Source: Paramacrobiotus metropolitanus
Lineage: Eukaryota > Tardigrada > Eutardigrada > Parachela > Macrobiotidae
Assembly: GCF_019649055.1 (NCBI RefSeq)
Contig: NW_026570328.1
Span: forward strand, 124,001-188,000
Length of the DNA: 64,000 nt
Direction of reading: 5' to 3'
The position numbers and the translations under genes were made by a program. The notes beneath the pieces are model-generated. The model saw nothing but the letters and a program-made list of their open reading frames with translations, made no database searches and was not told where the DNA came from. This document shows positions 36,090 to 47,427 of the stretch, piece by piece. Position 1 is the stretch's first letter; every line of letters starts with the position of its first letter.

Positions 36090-38380
36090 GTACACACAAA
36101 AATTTTGGGCACCCAGTGCACCGTAGACTATGGTGTAAGAAAAAACCGCCCTAGAAAGCGGCTACCCAATCCTGCTCACTACCCACCATCCAATCCGAAT
36201 TGCGCACAGTGGTCAGTGCTCCAGATTATTAATTGCTCTAGTTGCTTTAATTCTAGTATTTATTAACTGTGACTATCAATTAAAATGTATTCCAAATAAT
36301 ACATTTTTTTATGGATAAGAATCTAATATTTCCTAAGCAAAGATAAAATATCAGCCACAACTGCTTTCACATTTTCCGTTAGCTTACAAGCTACAAAGCG
36401 ACGAGAAGGAATATGCATATTAATTCAAAAAAATTATGAATTTTTTTGTAGCATAATTCTTTTGTTTAGTGATATACATAGGTAGTGATGTACGTGTACA
36501 GAGGTGATGATAACTTGAAGAACATCAGATTTTTGATAACTCGGTGAAAAACAATTAAACACTCCATTCCATGTCTCCTGATAAATTTCATTATGCCGTG
36601 CAGGAAAATAACGACAGTATTCTATGCGACTACGAAAACACCCTATGTATTCCAGTCACAAAAAGCAAAGTTTTTACTGTAGGCCATACATTGACGTGCA
36701 CTGTAGGCTGTACATTAAGCAGTACTAAAGCTATACATTAGGCTCTACTACAGGCGTTCCAACTTACTAAACTTACTGCACTACAGATTACACAGGATAA
36801 ACTACAGGCCGTACACCATGTTGTACTATGGGCTGTACTACAGGTTGTACTACAGGCAGTACATCAGGCAAACGAGCAAAGAAAACGAGCGCCCTGGACT
36901 ATGGTCAAAAGTTATCAGCTAAGCATCCTGAATATTTGTTAATTATATTTTATTCACATTAGTAATAATGCAAAGCGTAAAAATGAATTCGGTAAACCGA
37001 AAGCCTGGATACATATATATTTGGTTCACAAAATTTAATTTAGGGTCTTAAAAGTTTAAGCAGAACGTCAAATTGATTAATGTTTGTTGGTAGTTTATGA
37101 TACTGGTTTGTAAGTTTATTTACTAAAAACAATTAAAATCTAATGTTTTCCAACAAATCATTCACGTATACCACTAAAAAAATTCATAATTTTTCAGTTA
37201 GTATCCACATTTCTTATCTTTGCTTTTTTTATGAGTTACTGGGAAATGCGAAAACAATTATGGCTGATATTTCATCTCAGCTAATGAAACATTAAGTTTT
37301 TATTCAGACAAATATTTATTATTTTGATTTCATTTTAATTGTTTTGAATGCTACAAGTAGTAAGCGCTTAACCAAAGTAATCGCTATAACAAAGTCGTAA
37401 ATGCAGAGAATAATACAACCTGTAGAGTTCAGTTTTAAAAAACGGTCTCGCTTTGTTTTGTTTTTGCAAAAATTGTTAATACGTTATTTTGTATTTTGCA
37501 AAGAGATGTACATTAAAAATTAAGGTGTTTCTCTTTAAACAAACTTACAAACCAGTATCATTAACAAACAACAATCATCAATCAATATGATAAAGTGCTT
37601 AAATTTTTTAAAAGTCGGATTTTGTGCACCAAACATGTATCCGGGCTTTCGGTTCACCGAATTTCATTTTAACGTTTTGCATTATTTTTAATGTGAATAA
37701 AATATAATTAAGAAAATATTCAGGATGCTTAGCTGATATCTTCTGCATTATGACCATAGTCCGGCGTGCTCGTTTTCTTTGCCCGTTTGCCTGATGTACT
37801 ACCTGTAGTTTAACCTGTAGTGCAGTGCGTTTAGTAAGTTGGAATGCCTGTGGTACAGTCTAATATTTAGCTTGCAGTACTGCTTAATGTACAGCCTACA
37901 GTCCACTTCAATGTATGGCCTGTAGTAAAAACTTTGCTTTTTGTGACTGGAATACATAGGCTGCTTTCGTAGTCGCATAGAATACTGTCGTTATTTTCCT
38001 GCACAGCGTAATAAAATTTATCAGGATACATGGAACGTAGTGTCTAATTAATTAATTCGCATTCCTCGTCGCTTTTAGCTTGTAAGTAATGGAGAATGTG
38101 AAAGCAGTTGTGGCTGATATTTTATCTCTGCTTAGAAAGATTAGGTTCTTTTCTATAAATTATTTGGAATTCATTTTAATTGATAGTCACAGTTAATAAA
38201 TACTAGAATTAAAGCAACTAGAGCAATTAATAATCTGGAGCACTGACCACTGTGCGCAATTCGGATTGGATGGTGGGTAGTGAGCAGGATTGGGTAGCCG
38301 CTTTCTAGGGCGGTTTTTCTTACACCATAGTCTACGGTGCACTGGGTGCCCAAAATTTTTGTGTCAGTACTGTACTGTAC
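36090..38380. mobile_element. Smaller foldback element of the same family, no cargo
   Basis: About 2.3 kb that folds back on itself: 36096-37130 matches the complement of about 37530-38375, with a central loop of roughly 400 bp. Ends read ACACAAAAATTTTGGGCACC and its complement, then CGTAGACTATGGTGTAAGA and the CCAATCCGAATTGCGC block shared with the larger neighbour. The arms contain degenerate 12-bp TGTACTACAGG units, but there are no decamer arrays and no gene. It sits directly against the right end of the larger element, sharing one CAGTACTGTAC. Confidence 0.85.
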
Positions 38381-38570
38381 GGCAGTACTGTACAGTTGCC
38401 TTAAACTATACAGTACTGTCAGTTCTGGAGCCGCCAGGACTGTACCGCGATACCCTGAAACGACCGGACGGTATGACCTCAGTCCCCTTCAGCCAGGGCA
38501 AATCTTGGGTTTGGGATGTAACGTGCCCGGACACCATGGCCACTTCCTACATTGCCAAGACGTCCCAGGA

Positions 38571-38962
38571 AGCCGGCGCGGCGGTATCCTGCCATTTCGG
38601 CCGCAGGACATTTCGGCCGCATGACACTTCGGCAGCCTGACATTTCGGCCGCCTGATATTTTTTAGGTTTTTCTTAGGTTTCCAAAGCTTTTTTAGCTTT
38701 TCTTAGGTTTCTTAGGTTTTCTTACACCCGAACTGAAGGTTTTTTTGGTTTTCTTAGGTTTCTTAAATTTTCTCAGGTTTTTGGTTTTCGTAGATCTTCT
38801 TAGATTTTTTTGGTTTTCTTATGTTTTCTTAGGATTCTTAGCTTTCTAGGGTTTCTTAGGTTTTCTAACGCCCGAACTGAACGGGCGGCCGAATTGTCAT
38901 GCGGCCGAAATGTCATGCGGCCGAAATGTCGGGCGGCCGAAATGTCAGGGAGCCGGCGCGGC
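38571..38962. mobile_element. 380-bp insertion with inverted ends and CTTAGGTTTT tract
   Basis: The 12-bp sequence agccggcgcggc occurs at 38571-38582 and again at 38951-38962, exactly 380 bp apart, within a retroelement-type reading frame. The insert starts with copies of CATTTCGGCCGC (38592-38655) and ends with the complement GCGGCCGAAATGTCA (38886-38946), giving inverted termini. Its core is a low-complexity TTTTCTTAGGTTTCTTAGG tract (38660-38865). Removing 380 bp brings both sides into one frame, so I read it as a non-autonomous element with a target duplication. Confidence 0.75.
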
Positions 38963-39224
38963 CGCCACGATGGCAGAGGCAAAGAAAAACAATAAGCACG
39001 CATATCTACGGGCTAACTTTATTTTCTCTGCTTTGGTTTTTGAAACAATGGGCGTGTGGAGTAAAGAATCTAACAATAAATGTAAGATGTCTACGCTCGG
39101 TAAGATGCTTTTTGAGAGGACACAGGAGAAACGGTCCACTCTATTCCTGAAGCAGAGAATCAGTATAGCTTTGATGCGGGGTAATGCTGCTTGTGTTCAG
39201 GAAACGTTCTGCATTGGTAAGTGA

Positions 39225-42200
39225 TTGGACGAAGTGTTATATACAATGCGAGCAAGAAAGGAAGCTACGGGTTTAGGGTGTGCGTTCTAGCGAAGACAGC
39301 GAAAACCGGTTTGTACAGCTCGTACGCGCACAGACAGCCACACTCATACGTGTGTAAGTGAATGCGAGCGGATTAACCCACTCACACGCACATGTGCCGA
39401 TGGATCGATACAGCGAGGCAGCATTCAGCTTGCGCTTTTTAGCAGCACTGGAATCCGCTGTCTATAGTCACAGCAGAGAGGCTGCATTGATCAATCAGCC
39501 TCAGCGGGCAAAAAAGGCTGTTCGCAGGCTTTTTAACATAGACCGTAGCCTCCTCATTTAGTCAGATTGTAGCTATATTATGTGCTGAAATGATGTGACG
39601 CGTAATTTTGTTTTAATTCTATCCAATGTTCACTCGAATAACCCAATAAAGCAACCTGTACGGCATACCCTAATTAATTAACGGTATGTGACAATAAATA
39701 TAGTACATAAACTTTCCAATAATTACTACCTAGGTTAAAGCTTGTTACTTTATTACTTATTATTTTATTACCATAACAATAATTATTACGTTTTGAGTAA
39801 CACTACCCTAAAAAAATGGCAAAATTTTCAGCATATTATATGTTTGCGTTTTTGCTGTTCTATATTGTACATTCTACCATTAAGTTGTGAGATTTAAGGT
39901 TGCCGGTTATAAACCCTACGTAACGGTATTAATTGTCAGTGGTACAATAAATAGATGTTGGGTTTTTTGTGGCATATCCTGATTACTTGTTATAGCTTAC
40001 TCTATTTGTAGTGAGACCTGCAGCAGGTCTCACTACATTGCCTTTTTTGGGAGCATGTGCATTTTATCTTCTCATATTGTTATGGAATATAGATTAACAC
40101 ATATGCCACATATTCTCTTTGTCCTCAAGAATATAAGAAAACGGCGTTATCTCGAATAATATTATTAAATTTTGCTATCGATCATTCGTCATCAGTATCG
40201 TTATACACTATTCGTATACGTAGTCACAATGAGACGCACTACTATTGTAGCTGGAAAAATGCATTATATCTATATTACGTAATGCAATAAAACAAATAAT
40301 GCAGATAGATCGATAGAAGATAGATAGAAGTACGCAAAGTTATGGCTTTATACGTGAATATCGAGCGCTAACCGAATTGTTGTTATTATTTACCGCAATT
40401 AACTTAGAATTTCGCGGCTTCCAGAGAAATGAATAAACAGCCTTAACCTTTTGTTATGTACAGTTTACCTTATGTAGAAGTACGCCAAAAAAGTAAGGCA
40501 TATATATGCCGTTGAATTTCATTGTAGATGCTTTAATACTGCCGACATTAACGCATATGAGTTTCGTACACAGAATCTAGTAGAATACTGGCCAAAATAT
40601 AGCAATTCAAATCAGGAATGCTCAGTTCTTGCGACCAGCTGCTTTGGGACAAAAACTCAAAATTACCCGAGCTTGTTTCGATATGACACATTAGAACATA
40701 CGTGAAATTGCAGTTACTTATATTATTTTATGCGAGTTGTTTTAGATCTGCGCTTTATATTTCGGCCATGGACAGGACAATACATACGAGTAGCTAGCGA
40801 CTGTAACTGCTAATACAAAGTATACTGTGTGTGTAGTGCAGTGTAATGCCATGATAAAATAGCGCATTTGCTTACGGGTAGATCACACTCATTACAGTAC
40901 AATATTGTAGGCATTTATCAAACCGCGGAGAAAATGCATCACCTCAGTATAGCTGCTATTTATTTTTGGTATATATACTATTCTCCATACAGTAGAGCAT
41001 GTAGAGATAGTTCTGATAATCAGCAAAAAGCAATCCCTTTCCGGTTGGGAGTGACATAATGGCAACAGAGCAAGTAATTGTTGAACCGACACTTCATCCT
41101 GGCGCCCGAGTTACCTGATGGTGAGTAGCCAATCCAGTGCATTAACCGTACCATAAATCGATTTGTCTGATCAGATTCCTTAAATTTCATTCATGATGAA
41201 CGCTGCGGAGCTGACAGCGACAAGATGGTTAACAGGAGTTATGTGAGTCAATATTAGATTATAATATAACCAGAACCGTACCTGCCAATCCCGATGAATT
41301 AGGGAGCAATCAATACGGTAAGATTAAAAGGGCGTCCTGCTTGTGCAGCCGAGTGCACTGTACACAGCGGCTGCACAGTGCCGAGATCGCACGGGATGCG
41401 ATCATCCAGCACGGCACACACACCGTGCACACGCTGGGATCAGGTAGTTAGCTGCGTTACAACGCCAACAGCCTTCTTCCTCAAGTGCATCATTTCCCGG
41501 AGAATGTACCCTAATCGACCTGATGGAAAATGGTCTCGCCATTCATTCTGGGCTGACGATGTTTTTGCCTTCGCTGATATACCGTAGTATGCGACCTCCC
41601 CGCCTCAAGTAGAGCAAGAGTGATATGTAGTTACCGGATGACCTTTCCAATGTGATGTTATTTATGGATAGCAATATCGTGTATCTGACCGCGCTGACAA
41701 CGGGATGAAACCACCGTTTTTATGGAAGGATGCAGGTCGTATTCCGTCTGCACAGTGCACGGTGTTACAGTGCGGTCATTACCACGATAATTGCTTTTCG
41801 CCCAGTGGAGGACGGGTTAAATTTTAATGTGTGAGTTTCCCCAACTGTTTCCACTTCATGGAGGTGCCGCTTATGTTTCGGTTTTCAGTATTCAGCATAA
41901 AATGGGATAACGAGTGCTTTATATCAAACAAGTATTACTTAAAAATTGGCGTTTAATCTAACAACACGCAAAAATTGTATAATAATTATGTACATGTAGC
42001 AGCGTGTTGTTCTCTTTTTGTTTTCGATCGTATTAGTTTTACTTAATTATTCGGGATGTGGTTAATTTTATCATTCCCAATAACAGTTCCAGCATTACAC
42101 CGCAAGTTTCCAGTACAACGCAATTATTATTTGAACTGAGTATGGAATTTATCATCCTTTAATGTGCAAGTGTTTTTCTATTTTCTATAATAATTATGCT

Positions 42201-42369
42201 CCTGGTGCCAGCGACAAAATAATCACATATAAATAAACTTTTAGTACTTGCGATTTTTGTGAATTCTCCGGTGTTTATCTGTCGTCTGTGTACTTAAAAC
42301 TGCATCACAGCCAAAACGAAGGACTTGATTTTTATTGCTTATATGACCGATCAGTAAATCCTTCGCAGG
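39225..42369. other. Gene-poor spacer
   Basis: About 3.1 kb of mostly AT-rich sequence. A frame at 39358-39561 and broken coding-like bits at 41360-41590 and 41700-41825 (GMKPPFLWKDAGRIPSAQ and on) are not supported by splice or family evidence; the latter could be relics. A 29-bp hairpin with near-perfect arms (GTAGTGAGACCTGC and complement, one-base loop) lies at 40008-40036. I see no tRNA or other RNA gene. Confidence 0.45.
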
Positions 42370-45300
42370 CCGAAGCTTCATTCATCAGACCGGTAGCAAT
42401 TCTGTACGTACACTACATCCAAATGACCGGGAATTCTCAGAATTAATGCTGGAGATTGGGACCAACCGCCTGGAAGTTATGTTTTGCATTCAGCAAATCT
42501 CCTTCCTTGTGGTTACCTGTATGCAGCCTGATCTACTGCTGCTACTCGAGCGGCGACAACAATAACGCATTCCTATGGATAATAATATTTTTAATGTGCT
42601 CGGTGTAAATTCGATGTGATGGGGAAGTGAAAATCGTGCAAGTGGATGATATGGATGTTATCCCATATTTATTGTTGCAGCATTCTAGGATATTATTGTG
42701 GACGACTTCGAGTATCGGATATGTGCTTGCTCATACTAATGTATTTGTCCTTTCCGTGTTCTGAGTCGAGTGGATGCCATCGCACCTGCAGGACGAATTC
42801 TGCTTCGATATTAGTTTTAAGCCAAACGATATTCATTTTTTCGTGCTTTAATTATGGTTTATAATTTGTACGTGCGTTTGGGTGAATTGTGCTTATATAT
42901 ATTTCCTCCATGAAATGTGGAGCCCAATCTAAGCAAACCGTCCGTTGTGATTTTGAGTTGCATTAATGGTCATCTATCCTGTATTTACCATAATAGCGCA
43001 TTATTAAGTAAAAATTAAGCAGCTACTGTACAATACATACGCAAGACCGGCGCCGCTGCGCCTGGTTCTGTCATTATGGAATACTTCGTGAATTGATTTT
43101 CGTTTTTTGCAATGCTGTACACTCTGCTGATCATAAATAAAAAAACATACTTACGAATCTGTGGTGCTATACAGATCAAATGCAATTAACGATGTTATAC
43201 AACTAATAAGTCCACTACGAACCACCGTTGCCGCCGATGTGTAACAATCACCGGAAACCGTTTTCCAGATGTGTTACTAGATACACTCTTAATAATTGAC
43301 ATTATGCATCCAACAATTTTCAGGTTTTATGCATATTATTCAAGTTCGGGAGAGCAAGGTTGAAAATTCATTCTGATACTCCATGCAAAACCGCAAAAAT
43401 ACTGTTACATCAAACTCTGTTTCATTTCACGCTTGTATCACACCGGAGTAAAAATTATTAACTATTTGATGAAAATGAAACATTCCGATGGCTAGGCAGC
43501 TGATCTGGTGGTGTGCTCCATTTTGCCGGTAAAGTGAGTAGTTCGTCCATAGTGGAAATTACGTCGCTCATCGGTAACTGGACCTGTGCTGCGTCGTTCG
43601 GCTGCTGAACGGGATGAAACCATACCGATCGCCATCCGGCTCGTTGAGCGGCCAAGTAATCCAACTCCAAATTGTCGCCCACGTGTAATGCGTCAGCGGG
43701 ATCACGCAAACCAGCGCGGTGCAAAGCAATATCAAATATCTGCAACCGTAATAGCACGGTCACACCGATGATAACCGATCGATTCCACTCTTATAGATAA
43801 CCAACAGGTAAGTACAGTATGCAAGAGTATACGAGTACATTTGCTTTACTTACAATTAGAGAAAACGCGTTCTCGGTGCACAGAAATGGGAAAAAAGCGT
43901 GCACAACTGCGATAATACGTATTAACAGCAAGCTTAACGCAAATCAACAAAGTTTTAAAAATAGTGAAACTGTCAAATATTTTCGCACGAAGTATGACAA
44001 AATAATAAGAGCGCTATACTTATTTTCGTTCAGCTGTACTTTCCACAAGTAGCCTGCCTGCTCCAGTAAATATTTAGTACCGTCACACGCAGTGACATTA
44101 AACAATTTCAAGCAGGCTCATTAATTATGGGAAAAATGTATATCTTTATAGAATGTGCATTTGAAAATGTACTTACATGAAAAATATATGTACATTTCAT
44201 GTAGCTTAAAAGCAGCCTGTTCGCTTTCAGCAAAAGAATATTACAGTGGAATATAGCCGATAACCGATAACGAAATCACAAAAACAAAGTATTCTAGGAA
44301 TAAAACTGGCGAAGGATTCAGGCCTCAGGGCTTCCATCCGTCATGTAAAGTAAGTTTGTAAAAGATACCTCGGCATCTGGCTTGCACACGCCAACTTCCT
44401 TGGAGATTACGATGAAACTGAACACATCAGCAATTTTGAAACCGTTCAAAATCTGGATTAGCCGCTCATCGAAATTACTGATCACGCCAAGGGTAAAACG
44501 CTGCCGTAGCTTTTTCAGAACATCCGCATCTCCTTTAGAAAAAGCCCACGATCTCGAATGGCTGAAGGTCTGAAATAATAAGTAACAATCCAAAATATAA
44601 ATGTCTATGACTGTCGGCAAAAATAACTGCAAACAGTAAGTAAATGAATCGATAAGTGCTACAGCGCCAAAAAACATGGCAATGCATAAAAGTACTGAAC
44701 TGGAAACAAAAAAAAACAGCTCAGACAAATTACAGCTATATAAATTTCACCAAAATCTCAGAAAACACGTACTCCGAAAAGATTGTCCGCTAACACAGGT
44801 AGGTAAAATTCGGCCTCTCTTCGCATGCCACCTTGCCCAGTTCGTTCCAACGCACCCAGAAAAGTGTCTCGCACGACGTTTCGCCACCATGCCATGGAGG
44901 TGAAGCCTTCGTTGAATCCGAAGTTAGGATGGTTAGCCCAATGGTGTTTAAAGGCTTTGCGAAATTCCATGTCGAGAGCAGCTGGTGTACATGCACGGAA
45001 TGACTTAACATTCTCCAATTTCTTGGCTTCGGTCAGATACATTTTCCCAATGTTTAGTTTAGGCTTCATCAGCGTTCCCATGATGTCAAATGTGATCAAC
45101 CTCACAGCACCTGTAGGCCTGGTCCGACTCATTACGGAAATTGAAACAGCGGAAACGAAAGAATCAAATTATAGCAATGGCAATATGTACAGTCGGAACA
45201 GATCCAAACACAGACACAAAAGTGACAAAACTAAAAAAATATATTTCTCATTATTATTTCTGATTTGCAAACCGTAAACCTTCACGCGAAGTGGTTACTA

Positions 45301-46297
45301 ATGTTCACTTAAACCGCACGCGAACCGCAAAGCAGTTCACGATAACTTGTAAATACATAAATATTATGCATTAAAAATAAGTAGTCGTAACTCTTAAGTA
45401 GGCAAACTGACTCAAATAAAAAAGTTTTTTTTCGCCAAAACGGCAAAGCTGCATGTGCACACACCGAAGTGATTAACCCGTCGCGGTGACGTAACAGCGG
45501 CTCCGCCCAGTGCGCCAGCACACTCGACAGCCGAGACGTGTTGGAATCTCAGAGTCTTTAAAAGCTACTTTCAGCTTTCTCGTTAGAATTATGAAAAGCT
45601 GAAAACTTATTTTTTGATTCGCGTGCTGTACTTAAATTAAATTGTTTATTGTGTTATTTGTTACATTGACGCTGGACAGACTACGTGCAATATTACGTAT
45701 TCGCTTGCACGCGTCGCTCGCTGTCACTGAACTACCCGATTGTGTTTTTACCATCTGGAACGGGGAACCTGAACGCGTACGCCATACGGTGACAAAATGG
45801 TCGACGAAGCAACTAAAAAGACCCTCAGCCAAATTCCATTGTTAAAGACCAATGCAGGACCTCGGGAAAAGGATTTATGGCCACAGCGGATGAAGGAAGA
45901 GTTGCTATCGCTTATCAAATACGTGGAGAATAATAAAGCTGCGGACAACGACTGGTTTCGTTTGGAGTCTAACAAAGAAGGCACCAAATGGTTTGGAAAG
46001 TGCTGGTACATCCATCAGCTGCTTAAATACGAATTCGAGATCGAATTTGACATTCCAGTAACTTATCCTGGCACTGCGCCCGAGATTGCCATTCCTGAGC
46101 TGGATGGGAAGACAGCGAAAATGTATCGCGGAGGGAAGATTTGTCTGACGGATCATTTTAAGCCGCTTTGGGCCAAGAACGTTCCAAAGTTTGGCATTGC
46201 TCACGCACTGGCGCTGGGATTGGGCCCCTGGCTAGCCGTGGAAGTTCCGGAACTCATAGAGCGTCAGGTCATCAAGAATAAAGAAGGAGGAGATGCG
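42370..46297 (+). repeat. Segmental duplication, arm B (inverted partner of 14771-18885)
   Basis: Contains the intact versions of what arm A carries: a distal block (42370-42960), HDHD3 (43458-45132, minus) and UFC1 (45797-46303, plus). It lacks the 1.46-kb hAT-like element, showing the empty site near 45525 (CTCGACAGCCGAGACG), and retains the 1.66 kb of HDHD3 that arm A lost. Homology to arm A ends at the UFC1 stop codon. Confidence 0.85.
43458..45132 (-). CDS. HDHD3: HAD-like hydrolase, HDHD3 family
   Basis: Exons 45132-44773, 44569-44369 and 43739-43458 join in phase (360+201+282 bp) to a 280-aa protein, near the usual HDHD3 length. HAD motifs in order: RLITFDIMGTLM (motif I, with Gly where the second Asp of classical DxDxT phosphatases would be, as in many of this family), LGVISNFDERL (motif II), SKEVGVCKPDAE (motif III Lys) and ADALHVGDNLELDYLAA (motif IV). 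FGFNEGFTSMAWW belongs to the cap. The physiological substrate of HDHD3 is not established. It is divergent to UFC1, about 660 bp between starts. A truncated copy of exon 1 is at 17440. Confidence 0.9.
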
Positions 46298-46303
46298 GAA
46301 TAG
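45797..46303 (+). CDS. UFC1: UFM1-conjugating enzyme 1
   Basis: A single-exon frame of 168 aa, one residue longer than human UFC1. It starts [20 protein letters not shown], contains [12 protein letters not shown] and [16 protein letters not shown], and has the catalytic cysteine in [10 protein letters not shown] (Cys116), then [16 protein letters not shown] near the end. UFC1 accepts UFM1 from UBA5 and works with the UFL1 ligase complex on ER-bound ribosomes and other targets. The lack of introns in an otherwise intron-rich window is notable and might reflect an old retrocopy; the chimeric copy at 13346-15269 also lacks introns in this part. This locus ends in a normal stop, so it is the likely parent of the chimera. 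Confidence 0.95.
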   Translation: MVDEATKKTLSQIPLLKTNAGPREKDLWPQRMKEELLSLIKYVENNKAADNDWFRLESNKEGTKWFGKCWYIHQLLKYEFEIEFDIPVTYPGTAPEIAIPELDGKTAKMYRGGKICLTDHFKPLWAKNVPKFGIAHALALGLGPWLAVEVPELIERQVIKNKEGGDAE

Positions 46304-46905
46304 CATCTGTTTATCAGGGATGCATCTGTTTATCAATTTATGGCGACATATCAGGATTCGGGATAGTTATTTTTATTTTTCTGTTTTGAGATCTTTGTCA
46401 CCTTCTGAAGATATTTATGCTGCTGTCGCATGAATGCTGCAGCGATAAAAATATCTGATTTTAATGGTAAACATTTTGTGTAGGTCTGTTGAAATCTTTT
46501 ACATCCGACTCAGGAGACTCCAGAAACGAAACGATTAAAGTGCGCTCTCACAGCTGAGTTATGTCAACTGTCAAGTGTATAATAGACTGGAAATAGAAAT
46601 ACTTACCAAATTAAACTGGATAACGTGATTCCGATAGGGCTTAATTCACAAAACACAATAATTATGAATAAACATTATTCACTGTCTATATAAATAATTT
46701 TTAGTGAGTCCTGCGACTCTTGCCTCTCGGTAAAATGAATACTGCATCATTCGTATTACTACGAGTACTAATTACTAAAGGAACGCGTTCATAAATAGGC
46801 AAAAGGTGTGCACTGTGTAGCGTGTAGAGCTCGTACAAATGACGACAAGGTTATGAAAATACAATTTTAAATCATTATTGGTAAATGCATTTAAATTTGA
46901 CAGGA

Positions 46906-47320
46906 GAATGGACATCGTCATTGACCTTCATGATCATCCAAAACAGCCATTACCGGGATCTATGACCGCGAAATCGCGAATCTGATCCCGCAAATCTTGC
47001 CTCCCTTTCTGCACTCGTTCATGCCGATTATTGCCTTTTTCTTCCGTTTTTTCACCAAGGTCAGCCCAATAAAGGTGTTTAACATGAATAAAGTAGACGA
47101 CGGAAGTTGGTCATTCGTCCGGCATCCGTTTCCGTTCCACATGCAACCGCCCACTTTTGTGTGTTACCTGCGTAACAATTTGTCCCGACTTTCACAGCTG
47201 GTCCACATCGGCACGATTGCATCACACATTACGGTCATTATCGTGCTTATTCCAATTTATCCCAAATTCCATTGTCAACTCTTTGACAGCTTTTTTAGGA
47301 CTGTTATGAATGTTTTATGA
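46906..47320 (+). CDS. Possible 3' exon of an unidentified membrane protein
   Basis: An open frame following a good acceptor (TTTGACAG at about 46903) reads SLTFMIIQNSHYRDLYDREI, then a hydrophobic PIIAFFFRFF segment, HPFPFHMQPPTFVCYLRN, and a second hydrophobic stretch with HITVIIVLIPIYP, stopping at 47318-47320. No upstream exon or family was found. It could be the end of a separate gene or, with a donor I did not detect, the N-terminal half of the dolichol-kinase-like gene that follows. Confidence 0.35.
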
Positions 47321-47427
47321 ATGTTATCGCTTTGAGTGACTTTTTATTCTGCCGGATAGAGCAAATGAAACCACTGTCGCATTGTGCAATGTAATCTGAT
47401 CACAATAATAAAGTGTTTCCATCATCA

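Larger units (their letters stand above)
28489..36090. mobile_element. Large foldback element with repeat-array arms around a JmjC gene
   Basis: About 7.6 kb with arms that mirror each other from outside in: ends containing TTTTGGGCACCCGGTGCACC (28497 on; complement near 36055-36075), then a block matching CCAATCCGAATTGCGC, AT-rich sequence, a 12-bp TGTACTACGGGC-type tract (29164-29276; degenerate counterpart 35400-35530), and decamer arrays (29836-30298 and about 33480-34985) in opposite orientation. The centre (30.7-33.2 kb) carries a JmjC-zinc finger gene and a hAT MITE. Long, repeat-filled inverted arms resemble Drosophila FB/foldback elements. I see no transposase. The right end abuts a second, smaller element with the same ends. 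The single-element reading is an inference; the mirrored order is what I see. Confidence 0.7.
28190..39224 (+). pseudogene. Retroelement-type ORF C-terminal fragment, broken by two insertions
   Basis: Three pieces form one collinear frame: about 28190-28488 (ending ALNYTVL), 38420-38582 (SVLEPPGLYR, KRPDGMTSVPF, WVWDVTCPDT, AGAA) and 38963-39224 (MAEAKKNNKHAYL, ALVFETMGVW, LKQRISIALMRGNAACV, stop). The KRPDG, WDVTCPDT, FETMGVW and QRIS...RGNAA series is the pattern seen in C-terminal parts of non-LTR retrotransposon proteins and their relatives in many invertebrates. The first break is a 9.93-kb insertion flanked by a 25-bp direct repeat; the second is a 380-bp offset between two copies of a 12-bp direct repeat. 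Removing either offset brings the flanking frames together. No reverse transcriptase catalytic region is visible, so it was probably a fragment already. Confidence 0.65.

Noticed and set aside
41360-41830. Coding-like fragments such as FFLKCIISRRMYPNRPDGK and CTVLQCGHYHDNC
   Set aside because: No splice-consistent chain, no start or family, and stops in between. At most a relic.
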